A stretch of DNA of 64,000 nucleotides from Cordylochernes scorpioides. Its lineage: Eukaryota; Arthropoda; Arachnida; Pseudoscorpiones; Chernetidae. Position numbers and translations under genes: made by a program. The DNA lies in NCBI GenBank assembly GCA_030710605.1, contig CP092877.1:39340152-39404151 (forward strand). The letters run 5' to 3'. Below are positions 1 through 10,884 of this stretch, piece after piece; positions within the stretch are counted from its first letter, which is position 1, and every line of letters starts with the position of its first letter. Below the pieces are notes generated by a model. The model did no database searches, was not told the DNA's origin, and was given only the letters and a program-made list of their open reading frames with translations.

Positions 1-1920
1 ATGGGGCAGGGCGTGGAGGGCTAGCTTGAGAGCTGCGTCGGCCTCGTGACCCGAATAGGCGCAGCGCCGCAGCGAGGCCCAGTCGATCCTGGATGGTGGA
101 TTGATGGTGGGCGTCCATCTCGCCAGGAATCTGGAGATGGGCGTGGCGGCGAGGCGCGGACGATCCAGGGCCCGTCGGGCCGAGCGGGTCGTGAGGCCGT
201 TGAGGAACGGCGTAGCCGTCCCTCGCAGCACCACGGCCGCAGCTAAAGAGCTAGATGAGGTGCAGACTCCGCCCCGAAGCCCACGGCGTTCTCGGAGGTC
301 AGCCTCCGACAGAAGGCGCCCAGGGCCGCGGCGTCAGTCAGGGCCGAGCGCGTAGGGCGGGCGATGAGGTGTTTCCTCCTCGATGAGGTCCCGGACTCGG
401 GCTCCGCTCCAGCGGGCGGGGGGCCAGGAGGTCGGGAGGGCGGAGGAACCGGCAGCCGCCGATGATGGGGAGGTCCAGCAGCTGAGCCGTGGGACCGCCC
501 GGTGGTTGAGGGCCCAGGATGTTGGAGGCCTCCTCCCATAGCTTCAGCAACCGGAGACGGCGGGGCTGGAGACGGGTGCCGTCTGGTGGAGGGGTGGATC
601 CAGGCTTCCCCGCTGTTGCTGCCGACCAGCCAGCTGAAGGCATTTCTGCCCCCGCGGAGCGCGACCTGCACCCCCTTGAGGCAGGCGAGCTGGAGCTGGG
701 TCGCGAGGGTCGAGGAGGCCGAGGCCTCCGATGGCAACTGGCCTCGCCATGACATCGGCGGGATGCCACGGCCGTGTGGTCCTGTCCCCAGACGAAATCT
801 CGCCAGTCGGGCCTGCAGCTTGGCGATGGTCGGGGGTGATGGTAGGTAGCCATGCAGGTGGTGCTGGATGACAGAGCCCACCAGCGTGTTCGCCGCTCTT
901 GCTCGCCCGACGAGGGAGAGGCCGCGGGTGAAGGGCGTCCATTTTGCGGCATGCAGTCTCCAGGAGGGCCAGAGATGCTGCTCCCGGTGGGGCGACGGTG
1001 CTCCTGGGGGCGAGTGTCGAGCCCGAGGACCCTGATGGAGGTGGTCGACCATGAGGCGCCGAGAGGGGAGTCGCCGCGGGTTGCGCCAGGCGCCGCACCA
1101 GAGGCCAGCGCTCTTCCGGAGGTTCACGCCAACTCCGAGGCCTGCTTGTATTCTTCGAAGACGGTCCGCCACCCGTTTCGAAGTCACCGTCGCGATGAAA
1201 TAGGAGGACGATGTCGTCGGCGTAAGCGATGACATTGCCCACTGCCGAGGGTCAACTCCAGGCGACGTAGCAGCGGCCCCGTGGCAATGCTGAAGAGTGC
1301 GGCACTCACGGCGCAACCCTGTCTTAGGCCGTTGAGGAGGGGGAAGGCGGTGGTGTAGAAGCCTCCGGCCCGGATGGTGGCGTCCGCCCCGGCGTAGAGG
1401 ATGTTGATCCAGGGCCCTGAAGGCTGGCGGGAGGCGGAGGGACGTTAGCAGGGACTCCAAGAAGCCGCGGTCTAGTGAGTCAAAGGCGGACTCCAGGTCT
1501 ACGCCCATGACGGCCAGCGGCGAGCCCAGGGCGGGTGGCCTCCTCGACGGCGTCCGTCACCATGGCGATGTTCCATGACGGGGACCTCCGGGGACGGCGT
1601 AGGTCTGGCATTCCGGGCACAAGGGTCCGCAGTGGGGCTTGAGGCGCCGGTGAAGGATGGGCGGCCAGGACCCTGTAGTCGGCCGAGGGCAGCGCGACAG
1701 GCCTGTAGCCATCAAGGCCGCGACCTCCGCGGGCCTTGGGCACGAGGCAGATGGAGCTGCGCTCGCGTCGACGGAGGTAGGGCACCGCGGAGCCGTGAAG
1801 CCGCGAACACCCCGGGCCAGAGCTTCCGCGAAGAAGTCCTCGTTGAAGGCGACGAGGAGCTCGCACGCAAGCCGTCCCAGCCGGGGGCCTTTTCCGCGAG
1901 GGAGGTGCTCGATGGCGTGG
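1..1920 (-). pseudogene. Tx1/L1-type LINE reverse transcriptase, frameshifted
   Basis: Non-LTR retrotransposon reverse transcriptase, read on the minus strand in pieces that change frame. In order it shows a motif-2-like block (CLVPKARGGRGLDGYRPVAL, about 1,750), a QTYAVPGR-like block (about 1,600), motif A (LESAFDSLDRGFL, near 1,490), an RQGCAVSAALF block (about 1,310) and the catalytic YADD (AYADDIVLLF, about 1,225). An LSLVGRARAANTLV block and a tryptophan-rich thumb region follow toward base 1. The block order and wording resemble the Tx1/L1 group; this is recalled family knowledge, not an alignment. At least three frame changes make it non-functional. It is much more GC-rich than anything else here. 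It is cut by the window edge at base 1 and by a GT-rich junction with a Helitron-like repeat near 1,921. Confidence 0.8.
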
Positions 1921-3019
1921 GCTATGTGTGTGTGTGTCTGTGTGTCCTCTATGGATTCGAAAACCATACAGACCAATCGCCTGTGTAATATTGGGATATT
2001 ATTAGGTGTATCTCCGGAAAGGTTTACGAAAAATAATATCTTGAATATCTTTAATATCCTTAGAGTTATTTGCAGATTTGTAGCTTATCTCGCAAGCAGC
2101 GCCACCATTGAGACGGAGATAGGCTTTTTTCAAGAGGGGGAGTAATGTTAGGAGAGAGGGAGCGCGTCTCGAGGGCGGTGCTCACGTGTCACTGTTAAAA
2201 ACCTAGTTTTTTGGGGGGAGGCATCTTTCCCGTGGGACTTAACGATAACTTTTCTAAAACTTATTTCAAATTTCATGTATAATTATTTTTACATCATTAG
2301 TTTAGTATAATTATTTACTATAATTTCCTATCGTTCAATTATTATACTTTTTGTTCTTAAAGATTATTTAAGACAATAATCTTTAATTAGAAAGTGCTTT
2401 GCCAAAAGTTTGGAGTGGGGCAGACCCCGTGCGAGAATGGATTCGCCCGGCCGCCGGCCGACAGTCAAAGTACCCACCGACCAATCAGGGCAGAGTTGGT
2501 GACACAGCTATGCCAAGTAGACAAGAAAAAAAGCCTCGCGGGAGCTTGCCCAAGATGACCTCCGGGAACTTCGTCCATCTTCCATAAACGACCATGAAAT
2601 TTATTCAACCTTATCGAGTATTTTTCAAGGGACCGGGAAAAAATGTTCACTAGATAAAACGATGATTTTGTAATGTAGAAAATTAGGAAAGACAAAATTC
2701 AGAATGACACGGCACACAGGGACCGGGAAAAAATGATCACTTTATCAGTTTCAAAATTATCAAAATATATCTATTTCTTTTTATAAGTCTATAGAGAATT
2801 GTTTTAACCAAATGTTCGTTAGGACAGACCTTTACTCGGGTACCGATTATATTGAATTTATTCAACTTATCGAGTATTTTTCAAGGGACCGGGAAAAAAT
2901 GTTCACTTTATCGAGAGATTCGTTAGACAAACCTTTACTCGGGTAAAACACGGGCAAATGTTCGTTAGACAAACCTTTACTCTGGTAAAACCTCGGGCGA
3001 AGCCGGGTACGTCCGCTAG
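1921..3019 (+). mobile_element. Helitron-like element A
   Basis: The 3' end has the Helitron signature: a short GC hairpin (2,991-3,007, CGGGCGAAGCCGGG), then about 8 bases, then CTAG at 3,016-3,019 followed by T. The 5' part (from the GT-rich start near 1,924 to about 2,130) is the same sequence as the 5' part of the next element. Inside are repeated blocks reading GGGACCGGGAAAAAATG (2,629, 2,719, 2,885) and a doubled GTTCGTTAGACAAACC. No Rep/helicase coding is visible, so it is non-autonomous. The left boundary against the Tx1-type LINE is approximate. Confidence 0.6.
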
Positions 3020-3659
3020 TATATATATAAAATTGAATGTCTGTCTGTGTGTACTCTATAAATTCAAAAACGATACATCCAATCGCCGTGAAATTTTGGG
3101 ATATTATTAGGTATATCCCCGGCAAGGTTTTTGAAAAATAATTTCTTGAATATCTTGAATATCCTTAGAGTTATTTGCAGATTTGTAGATTTAACTCGCA
3201 AGCAGCGCCACCATTGCGATGATGATAACAAGTTTTTTATCTATTAGTTTTATTATCACTAAGTTTATTATCTTAAAGATTATTTATCAAAAGTAAGATT
3301 ATCTCAGATGACACGGCATTTTATTTGAGACAAGATAATGATACAATTCCAAGGCGAAAATACTATTCCTTTAACTTCCACTTATCGAGTATTTTTCAAG
3401 GGACCGGTAAAAAATGTTCACTAGATAAAACGATGATTTTGTAATGTAGAAAATTAGGAAAGACAAAATTCAGGATGACACGGCACACAGGGACCGGGAA
3501 AAATGTTCACTTTATCGAGAGATTCAAATTTAAGAGTTTCAAATTATCAAAATATATCTATTATTTTTTTATAAGTTTATAGAGAATTGTTTTAACAAAT
3601 GTTCGTCAGACAAACCTTTACTCGGGTAAAACCCCGGGCGAAGCCGGTACATCCGCTAG
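3020..3659 (+). mobile_element. Helitron-like element B, tandem with A
   Basis: It starts immediately after the CTAG of element A with TATATATATAAAATTG. It ends with a GC hairpin (about 3,632-3,647) and CTAG at 3,656-3,659 followed by T. The first 200 bases match the start of element A, and the GGGACCGG block and the GTTCGTCAGACAAACC block match its 3' part. It is about 640 bp and non-coding. Head-to-tail copies are known for Helitrons and fit rolling-circle replication. Confidence 0.65.
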
Positions 3660-4028
3660 TTTGTTAATAATTGTCGACTGGTCGTGGTGACGTCATCAAT
3701 AAATACTTTCACATCTCCAGATATACAAAGACTTGATTTCTACGCTATAATATAATCAATTAAAGAATAATAAAATTCTAGTTCGGGCAATAATATCTTT
3801 AGCTAAATATCATTTGGCCTATATTTACGTTTGATTTTCATCCCTAAATTATGTTTGAACTTCGGAATCGTGAAATTTTAGTCTTAAATGAGAATTTGTC
3901 TTTAATATGTCTTGAATCGAGAATAGATTATATGTTGTTGACACACATTAATATGTTATAATACCTTGAAAAAGGTTGGCATTCAGCCAACTGAAATATT
4001 GGTAAAATAAATTATATTTTGATCCAAT
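3660..4028. other. Unassigned AT-rich stretch with a hammerhead-like relic
   Basis: No gene is visible. Near 3,960-4,005 a perfect 6-bp stem (GTTGGC/GCCAAC, loop ATTCA) is followed by TGAAATATT and flanked by ATACC and GGTAA. This is the layout of a decayed type I hammerhead, but the CUGAUGA strand reads CTTGAAAAA, so it cannot be active. Confidence 0.35.
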
Positions 4029-4040
4029 ATATGCCTTTTT

Positions 4041-4214
4041 TATTATGATGCATTAGCGCCCCATCTGTTATCAAAATTTGAAACTATATAGACGCGTATG
4101 ATTCTTTTTAAAAATAAACAATTTCTACTGTCCTTACTATGCAATAAGGACAGTATTGATAATATTGTTTATTTTGAAAAGAATCATACGCGTCTATAAT
4201 AGTTTCAAATTTTG
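4041..4214. mobile_element. Foldback family FB, copy 1
   Basis: Near-perfect inverted repeat. The left arm begins GATGCATTAGCGCC at 4,047 and runs through GACGCGTATGATTC to CTACTGTCCTTACT. The right arm starts at about 4,146 and ends CAAATTTTG. The fold point is at about 4,140. It is flanked by a 12-bp direct repeat ATATGCCTTTTT (4,029-4,040 and 4,215-4,226), read as the target duplication. The right arm lacks the outermost part of the left arm. Confidence 0.75.
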
Positions 4215-4282
4215 ATATGCCTTTTTAATTAAATATTAAATATAGTAACTTTTTTTTTTTTAGAAATCAAAATCCTTATCTC

Positions 4283-4464
4283 TAATTGAGCCCCTCAATG
4301 CACAGATTGATTAACTCCATAAATAATCGGTAAAAAAATGTTTAATTTTTGTTGAAAGTCTAAAAATCTATGACATATGATTTTTAGACTTTCAACAAAA
4401 ATTAAACATTTTTTTCCCGATTATTTATGGAGTTAATCAATCTGTGCATTGAGGGGCTCAATTA
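4283..4464. repeat. Palindromic MITE
   Basis: Two arms of about 86 bp (4,283-4,368 and 4,379-4,464) are almost perfect reverse complements with a 10-bp loop. The outer ends read TAATTGAGCCCCTCAATGC. It is non-coding and unrelated in sequence to family FB. Confidence 0.8.
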
Positions 4465-4561
4465 TCAGAGAGTGAATTAAAAATTATATCTACTATAACT
4501 TCTGTCGTGTGAAGTTCACGGATAGATTTTTGTCAGAATGGATAAAAAAAAAAAGTATCAA

Positions 4562-4623
4562 GGGATGGGAATCGAACCCACGACCTTCCGCTTACCGGGC
4601 AGATGCCATGATCACTAGGCTAC
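4562..4623 (-). repeat. tRNA-derived SINE head (tRNA-Thr-like)
   Basis: The minus strand shows a tRNA body: D arm (GCC/GGC), an anticodon stem with a 7-base loop CCGGTAA whose middle gives anticodon GGT, and a T arm with loop TTCGATT and the B-box GGTTCGATTCCC. The two ends do not form an acceptor stem and a T run follows, so this reads as a SINE head or tRNA pseudogene, not a working tRNA. Confidence 0.6.
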
Positions 4624-4624
4624 A

Positions 4625-4688
4625 TATGCAATGAAAATAACAATTAAAAATTGCTTTAGTAATTTTTAATTGTTATTTTCATTGCATA
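4625..4688. repeat. Short perfect palindrome
   Basis: Two 28-bp arms (4,625-4,652 and 4,661-4,688) are reverse complements with loop GCTTTAGT. The palindrome directly abuts the tRNA-like sequence. Confidence 0.75.
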
Positions 4689-4942
4689 TTTATGATATGG
4701 GTTCATTCAAAAAACTTTTGCGGCAGTTTAGAATATATATCTTATATATTTATCTATTTACTTATATATTCACTGGCCGTGTGACCATTTAGAACCTTGC
4801 GGAAAGTTATAGGGGTCATTTTTTTGTGAATTTTTTTTGTTTCGATTTTATTGAAAAAAAAAACGATATGGTGCCTTAAAAAATGATCTTTATTACTATG
4901 CAGTTTTCTATTTAGTCAATATACCTAAGTTCATGTGCAAAT

Positions 4943-5042
4943 NNNNNNNNNNNNNNNNNNNNNNNNNNNNNNNNNNNNNNNNNNNNNNNNNNNNNNNNNN
5001 NNNNNNNNNNNNNNNNNNNNNNNNNNNNNNNNNNNNNNNNNN
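4943..5042. other. Assembly gap (100 N)
   Basis: This is a run of N of the round length used for unsized gaps. The 5' LTR and first part of gag of the adjacent Gypsy element are lost here, so nothing can be said about its 5' end. Confidence 0.99.
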
Positions 5043-5448
5043 GATCAACCTCCCTAAGAGTGCCATCGTGAAAGCACTATCCAACGGTGTGCCACGTAAC
5101 TATGGCAACCTTTTAAAGATGGCACAACCCTCGGGACCAGAAGAATGGTTGTGCTTAGCCCAACGGCTGACCTACGAAGGGGATAACACCAGCACTAAAG
5201 CTGCCCAACAACGATCACCGCGCCAGAGCAGAGCACCTTTCATCACCGTGGACAAGACCCCACCATATCCTTGCCGTTACTGTGGCGGACAACACTGGCA
5301 CGCACAGTGTCAGCAGCGAGGGCCCTACCAGCGGACTTTTCGGACCTTTACACCTGCGGTCCACAACGTCGAGCTACCCCAAAGATCGACTGGGCCTGCA
5401 GGTGTCTACGAGACCGCAGCAACGACGAGCTCGGAAGAAACCAAGTAA
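5043..5448 (+). pseudogene. Gypsy-1 Gag, C-terminal part
   Basis: End of a Ty3/Gypsy Gag. The reading frame enters from the gap and ends at a stop at 5,446. It carries one zinc knuckle of the form CX2CX3HX4C (CRYCGGQHWHAQC, near 5,270-5,310), the nucleic-acid-binding end of Gypsy Gag. The Pol frame overlaps it one base out of register. The capsid part is missing behind the gap. Confidence 0.8.
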
Positions 5449-6340
5449 TGCCAACTTCGGCAGCAGAACTCCTCCGAAGCTCAATGAACCTACCTGCACC
5501 CTAAACCAGCATACGCCTGTAAGTGCAATTATTTTAACCCCTAACATTCATTCTTTAAAGATGCCATTCCTAGTTGACTCTGGAGCCAATGTTTCCATAA
5601 TTAGTTTAAACCAATTTGAATATATTAAAAATTTTAATATTTTCATTTGTTCCACCCCTATTAACAATGATGTTATTATCCGTACTATATCTAGTCATGC
5701 CAAACCAATCAGATTAGTTACCTTACCAATACATTTTAATAATTTTAATTTTAATGAAACATTTTATACTTTAAATTCACCCCTTGAACTTGGTATTCTA
5801 TCTATTCATGTTATGCAATTCTTAAGATTAACAATAGATTTTCATAATCAATTGATACTTCAAAATAGTGTTCCAGTACCTAAACATTTGTACCATTTTG
5901 TATGTGACCTTCCCACTTGTAAGCACGGCTCGCGAATAATAACTTCTAACCCTAAACGACCCATAATTCACTCGGTTAACTTAGGCGTTGACGATTTTCA
6001 ACCTCCACGTGAGCCTTGCTTACAAACAACCCTTAGTAATATTTATCAACCTTCCCCTGAATGCCCCTCTCACCCTTACAACCTTAATAGCCTTCCTACC
6101 AGCCCATGCCCCTCTAGAGAATTAATGATTAAAGAATTTATCGAACAACGCCCAGAACTGCCTATCCCTTATCAGCAATTATTGTATTCTTTTAAAGATA
6201 TTTTCCCTATCAATAAATTCAATGTATTACCACTCAACATAACCCCTGTAAAACTCAAAATTATTTCCGATAAGGTTATTTCCCTCCGACCATACCGAAC
6301 TCCCTATGCCTACCAGAATATGCTAGACTTCGCCACCCCT
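5449..6340 (+). pseudogene. Gypsy-1 protease and start of RT
   Basis: N-terminal Pol of a Ty3/Gypsy element. The aspartic protease is recognisable by FLVDSGANVSIISL (about 5,570). Further on, the conserved lead-in to RT, SLRPYRTPYAYQNML, is reached near 6,310. The sequence then jumps straight to the tether before RNase H. The whole RT palm with its YxDD site is deleted at about 6,330, with a frame change at the junction. Confidence 0.8.
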
Positions 6341-7758
6341 TAAATCAATTACTAAAAAAGAACGCCAAATGGCTTTGGAGCCCGAATTGTCAACAAGCCT
6401 TTGATAAATTGAAGCAACACCTCGCAACACAACCTGTGTTACATCTATTTCAAGAAGGGCTCCCATGCCAGGTCTATTGCGACGCTTCCACGCAGGGCAT
6501 CGCAGGTGTACTCAAACAAGTACATCCTGACGGTAACATCTATCCTGTACAATATTACAGTCGCGCGTTGCGTTCCTATGAGCGTAATTACACTATATCT
6601 GAGCTGGAGTGCTTAGCCATTGTAGAGTGCGTTGACATATTCCGAGTGTACCTCCTAGGTACAAGGTTTGTCATCTACTCGGATCATCACGCCTTACAAT
6701 GGCTAAAGACCATAAAAGACCCCACCGGACGACTCTTTCGTTGGAGCCTTCGACTCTCAGCTTACGACTATGAGGTCAAATACCTCAAGGGCTCGCGTCA
6801 GTACGAAGCGGACCTACTCTCCCGTAACCCTTTCTGCGGATTTCTATTCACAGGTCAAATAAAAGATCATCAGGGCGAATTACGGAGGGACACAAGGTAT
6901 ATCCTCAATGACAAGGACCTTATGACCATCACACGACGAGGTGTCACTAAAATCATTGTTCCACCATCACTCCGTGGCACCCTACTACAACGAGCCCATC
7001 GCGATTTCAATCACCCCGGCATTTCACAGATGACCAGACTGATCGCAGCCCAATACTATTGGGACGGCATGACAAATGACATCAGGACACATGTAAGAAC
7101 CTGTTCAGTATGCCAATTAGTCAAACCACCAAAAGGACCTATATACGGAGAATTGGGACAACTCCCTCCAGCGGTCCTGCCATATGAACTAGTGTCACTA
7201 GATACTATTTCTGGATTCGCGAAATATGGAAATTCTCAGACCTTCTTACATGTCGTAGTGGACCATGCCACACGGTACGCGTGGGCATTTCCATCACGGT
7301 CCACCCGCATTCTCACCTATACCCAAGTGATTAAAAAGGTGATGCAGTTTGGTTCTTCTAAACGACTTTTGACGGATAGAGCTCCTGCCTTCACCTCTCC
7401 GAAATTTCGTAGATTTTTGATTAGACATAACATTGGCCAACTTCTCACGACAAGCAACAACCCTCAGGCCAACGGATTAAGTGAACGACTAAACGCCACG
7501 ATTACTGGCAAACTTAAACTGTTGCGCCTCCAACAACCTAAGACTGCCTGGACCAAACAACTACCTCAGGTTCTTCAGGCTTATAACCATACCCCACATT
7601 CTGTGACCGGGTTTCCACCGTCATACCTTTTGTTAGGTAGTTTCCCGCTACAACTATCCGAGCATGTACAAAACTACCCAAAAATCGACGACGCCAGAGA
7701 ATTGGCCTATCAAAGGATACACGAACGACACTTACGCGACAAAGCGAGATTCGACTAA
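6341..7758 (+). pseudogene. Gypsy-1 RNase H and integrase
   Basis: C-terminal Pol of a Ty3/Gypsy element. RNase H shows CDASTQGIAGVL (about 6,480), the tyrosine-rich YYSRALRSYERNY, ISELECLAIV and SDHHALQWL. Integrase follows with an HHCC zinc finger (HRDFNHPG...CSVCQ, 6,990-7,120). Its DDE core has D in SLDTIS (about 7,200), D in LLTDRAPAFTS (about 7,375) and E in SERLNATI (about 7,485). The frame stays open for about 450 codons and ends at an in-frame TAA at 7,756. It is closely similar to the integrase scrap at 19.8-20.2 kb, so the two Gypsy elements are the same or sister families. Confidence 0.88.
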
Positions 7759-8172
7759 ACACATAGAGCTTCCGATTTTGAAGTAGGCAACCTCGTTTTG
7801 TCAAAAACATACCACCATCCAGACACCGGTAAATTGGCACCTTTCTTCTCAGGACCTTATGAAATACTGGAGATAATTTCCCCTCGAATCGTACGGATCA
7901 ACCGCTCCAACCGACCTCTAAGTCGTGAGACAGATACAATTCATGTCAACAAATTAAAACACTATACGGAAAACGAACAATTTATTTCACCGCCCGTAAA
8001 TGATCGAGACCAACCCAAAAATACCTTCAATTTCCCATATAAACACTTCAATCACACTCTAATACATACTAAAACGGCTATTAACTCACGAAAGCAACAT
8101 GACTACACTTACAATCAAGATGATCAAAGATATTTGAACCGCTTATCCCCTGAAATCTTTACCAATTACTAA
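7759..8172 (+). pseudogene. Gypsy-1 integrase C-terminal (GPF/Y-like) domain
   Basis: It continues the integrase frame after the premature TAA. GKLAPFFSGPYEILEI (about 7,830) is the GPF/Y-type C-terminal module of Gypsy integrases, followed by a basic HVNKLKHY segment. The stop at 8,170 is probably the natural end of Pol. Confidence 0.75.
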
Positions 8173-8213
8173 CCTGACAACGAGACTTTACGAACCCAGT
8201 AGTATCTAAATAA

Positions 8214-8870
8214 TTAAGGTAGAAAGGCCCAGGGCAAGTTTCCCCTCACTCTGTCCGCCTATATTCTACCTTTGCATCTCGAACTACTTTATCTTCGCAA
8301 ATTAAATATAAGTCCATTCGACTTCCTCACCTACACACGGGACTTTTCCCCTCGGACTCGCTACACAAGTAACTACATAGATAATTTAGAATGGCCCAGG
8401 GCAAGTTTCCCCTCGCTCTGTTCGCCAAGGTTCTAACATTGTATGTAGTCCTGTATTTACCTCAGTCCTGAGCTCACACAATTGCCAACCTCAACCTCAT
8501 TTCTCGTACTCTACACTTATAAAACTATTTTAGAGGCGTAATATTATTTTTAAAATAAAACAATTTCTACTGTCCTTACTGCGATGGAAAAATTAAAGGG
8601 AGGGCCTGGCTCATCAGTGGTGAACCCTCCCAGCGGTTTCGCCAGATTAAACTGGCGAAACCGCTGGGAGGGTTCACTACTGATGAGCCAGGCCCTCCCT
8701 TTAATTTTTCCATCGCAGTAAGGACAGTAGAAATTATTTTATTTTAAAAAGAATATTACGCCTCTAAAATAGTTTTATAATTTGATAACAGATGGCGCTC
8801 TAGTAGATCTACACTTATAGCATAGAAAGCCCATGCCAAGTTTCCCCTTGCCATGTCCGCCTGAAAAATA
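8214..8870 (+). repeat. Gypsy-1 3' region with about three tandem units
   Basis: A block reading GCCCAGGGCAAGTTTCCCCT recurs at about 8,231 and 8,394, and in diverged form near 8,832. The first two are about 165 bp apart, and the third is pushed away by foldback copy 2. This is probably the untranslated tail of Gypsy-1. I could not delimit an LTR. Confidence 0.55.
8522..8807. mobile_element. Foldback family FB, copy 2
   Basis: Near-perfect inverted repeat with its fold point at about 8,645 in the short spacer ATTAAA, between GGTTTCGCCAG and its complement. The arms carry the family core (CTACTGTCCTTACTGCGATG, GGGAGGGCCTGGCTCATCAG). The direct repeat TCTACACTTATA flanks it at 8,510-8,521 and 8,808-8,819. 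The left end lacks the outer GATAACAGATGGCGC segment that the right end keeps. Confidence 0.85.
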
Positions 8871-9284
8871 TCTTAAAGTGTAGAGTTCCCCAGTCTTAAT
8901 GACCTTCAGAATTTCATCATGTGTTTGTGATTCCCCTTCTCCTTGTTCACACTCCTCAATGTCATTTACCTTATAGTACATTAGATTTTGTTGTATATAG
9001 CCTTTTATAACCTTGATATTTTTAAAGATTTCCTTAAATGTCAAACTCTCCGGTGTTGTAAAACTGCTTGTAAATAATATTTACTTGTGTACTATACAAT
9101 ATTTTATTTACATAAAACTATGTCACCATAACCTTAATTAATTTCAACTGTAAAATTATTTTCTCTATTCCTGGCTTCACCAGCTTTAAGTATACTCAAA
9201 CCATGTTCAGCCTTCTTCAACGGGGGCCATATGTCATAATATATGCTCTTCCAGGAATAATAAAGTAAATCTACAGTCGACCAG
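8871..9284. other. No gene recognised
   Basis: AT-rich sequence between the Gypsy-1 tail and a GA microsatellite. A short minus-strand open frame exists but has no recognisable domain. Confidence 0.5.
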
Positions 9285-9302
9285 AGAGAGAGAGAGAGAG
9301 AA
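9285..9302 (+). repeat. GA microsatellite
   Basis: About nine GA dinucleotides. Confidence 0.85.
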
Positions 9303-9539
9303 CGCAGCTAAAGTACGGTCATTTGGACACCAACGACCACATTCCAGGGGGCGACCGCAGGGCTTTTCTTGGAACCCTCAGGACCTATTTTTGGACAGTT
9401 GGGGGGTGGTTGGACAAACGGTCGTTCCGCAGTGGCAGCCGCTAGCGCTCCCTCTCTCTCTCGGTTTGCTGGGTCCCATCTTCCAAACTTGTGGTTTCCT
9501 TATTTCTCTCTCCCCACATTATCACTATATTGCCACATA

Positions 9540-9830
9540 TATATATATATATATAAGTCAGTGGATGTATGTATGTATGTTAACTTCGGGGCTCAAAAAT
9601 CATTTTATTTTGGTTAGCAGCCCCGTAAATAAAGATATTTCTGTATGTATGTTTGTCGGCTATACACGTCCACAATACGCAACTAATCTGGCTGAAATTT
9701 TAACAGTATATAGAGTTGAATCTGGAAAAACTTATAGGCAAATTTTCATGCTTCTATCTCAAATATCCTTGGAGTTATCAACAATATTTCCTATTTCACT
9801 CGCAACTTGCGCCTCACTGCGGTAACTTCG
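9540..9830 (+). mobile_element. Helitron-like 5' part
   Basis: From the TATATATATAAGTCAG start through GTTTGTCGGCTATACACG to about 9,800, this is the same sequence as the 5' part of the complete minus-strand Helitron at 33,067-33,443. No 3' hairpin/CTRR end is seen, so it is a partial copy. It is interrupted at 9,582-9,641 by a 60-bp insert. Confidence 0.6.
9582..9641 (+). mobile_element. 60-bp micro-insert (module M)
   Basis: A 60-bp sequence containing CGGGGCT and AGCAGCCCCG (able to form a 7-bp stem) and ending AATAAAGATATTTC. It interrupts the Helitron copy and is flanked by TGTATGTATGTT at 9,570-9,581 and 9,642-9,653. Related copies lie at 28,523, 30,177, 38,503 (reverse) and 49,750. 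Confidence 0.65.
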
Positions 9831-10129
9831 AGAAGTAAACAACCACGTGGAGCCCTCCCACGGTGCGACGGGATTGGATAGTGACCTTGAGTGACGTAAT
9901 GATAGCGTAGGGGCAAGAACTCACTTGCTATCATTTTATGTATATATCAAATTTAAAATATATTCATATAAAAATCAAGATAATACAATTTTCATATATC
10001 TTTGTTGGGACACCTCGTGACCATAATATGCCAAAATAACTCAGAACCCCACCTAACCTAACTATATTCCACCTTTGTCCATCTAAGCCACAAACCTCTG
10101 GTGATTGCGAGGTGTCGAGATGGAGCCTG

Positions 10130-10385
10130 AAGCCACCTTTAGCCTTGGCAGCACCGAGCCAGAGACTGAGATCCCCTTCCTGTGGTCAAGCCACCTGACC
10201 TGTGGTGGATGACCTGGCCCTACCAAGCTAGTCTGAGATGGACTCAGACACCCCTTCCTGGTGGTCGAGCTACATGTCCGATGGTGGCCGACTTGACCAC
10301 AAGCCAGTCCAAGATGGACTCAGACGCCCCTTCCCTGTAGTTAAGCCACCGATCTATGGTGCTTGACCTGACTCCATCATCTTCA
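10130..10385 (+). repeat. Diverged tandem repeat, about 100-bp unit
   Basis: Roughly three diverged units share GAGATGGACTCAGAC-CCCCTTCC and a following GGT-GAC-TGACC segment. The block is more GC-rich than its surroundings. An open frame crosses it on the minus strand with no recognisable domain. Confidence 0.5.
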
Positions 10386-10884
10386 TGCAGAACACCAGCT
10401 CCACCACGAGCCCTGAACCTTTCCCAAGCTGACCCCAAGATGCCCAGATCCGACAATATTATTTATATTTTTAAAATTATTTTTTTAATTCAAAATTTTT
10501 GTGTTTTTTATTTTATTTTTTTGTGAATATTTCTTTAATAATTTTTATATTTAATTAATTTTTATCTTTTTTTTTTAAGATGCATTTTTTATTTTTTATT
10601 TTCATAGAGAGAAGAGTGATGATAGCCTTGGGGGGTGAGTCCAGCAACACTGGGGCAAGGAAGCGGGATATTTACATTTTTATATTTACTTTTTTTTTCT
10701 TAGCAAGAGTTTGATTTTTTTTCCTGAGAAGCAAAAAAGACTTGGAGTTGCGGAGGGCTCAGGCCGCTGGTTGCGGCCTTAGCCGCCCCTTTACGAATCG
10801 TGGACTTGGGTGGCTGGATGTCGAGGTAGGTTGGGGATAATATGGGACTTTGGCATAATAGGCCTTTTGTATAAAGTATATATA
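10386..10884. other. No gene recognised
   Basis: AT-rich sequence with poly-T runs that ends directly at the 5' LTR of Gypsy-2. Confidence 0.5.

Noticed and set aside
1..1860. Several overlapping plus-strand open frames in the first 2 kb
   Set aside because: They are GC-rich shadows of the minus-strand LINE reverse transcriptase.
4562..4623. Functional tRNA-Thr
   Set aside because: The D, anticodon and T arms fold, but there is no acceptor stem and a T run and SINE-like context follow.
8650..8700. Hammerhead-like elements in foldback arms: GGCGAAAC and CTGATGAGCC with a 5-bp CTGGC/GCCAG pairing
   Set aside because: The order would need helix II open. Only about six bases remain between the would-be cleavage site and CUGAUGA, so helix I cannot form.
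10035..10060. CCTAACCTAAC resembling the arthropod telomere repeat
   Set aside because: Only two units, within diverged sequence; chance is likely.
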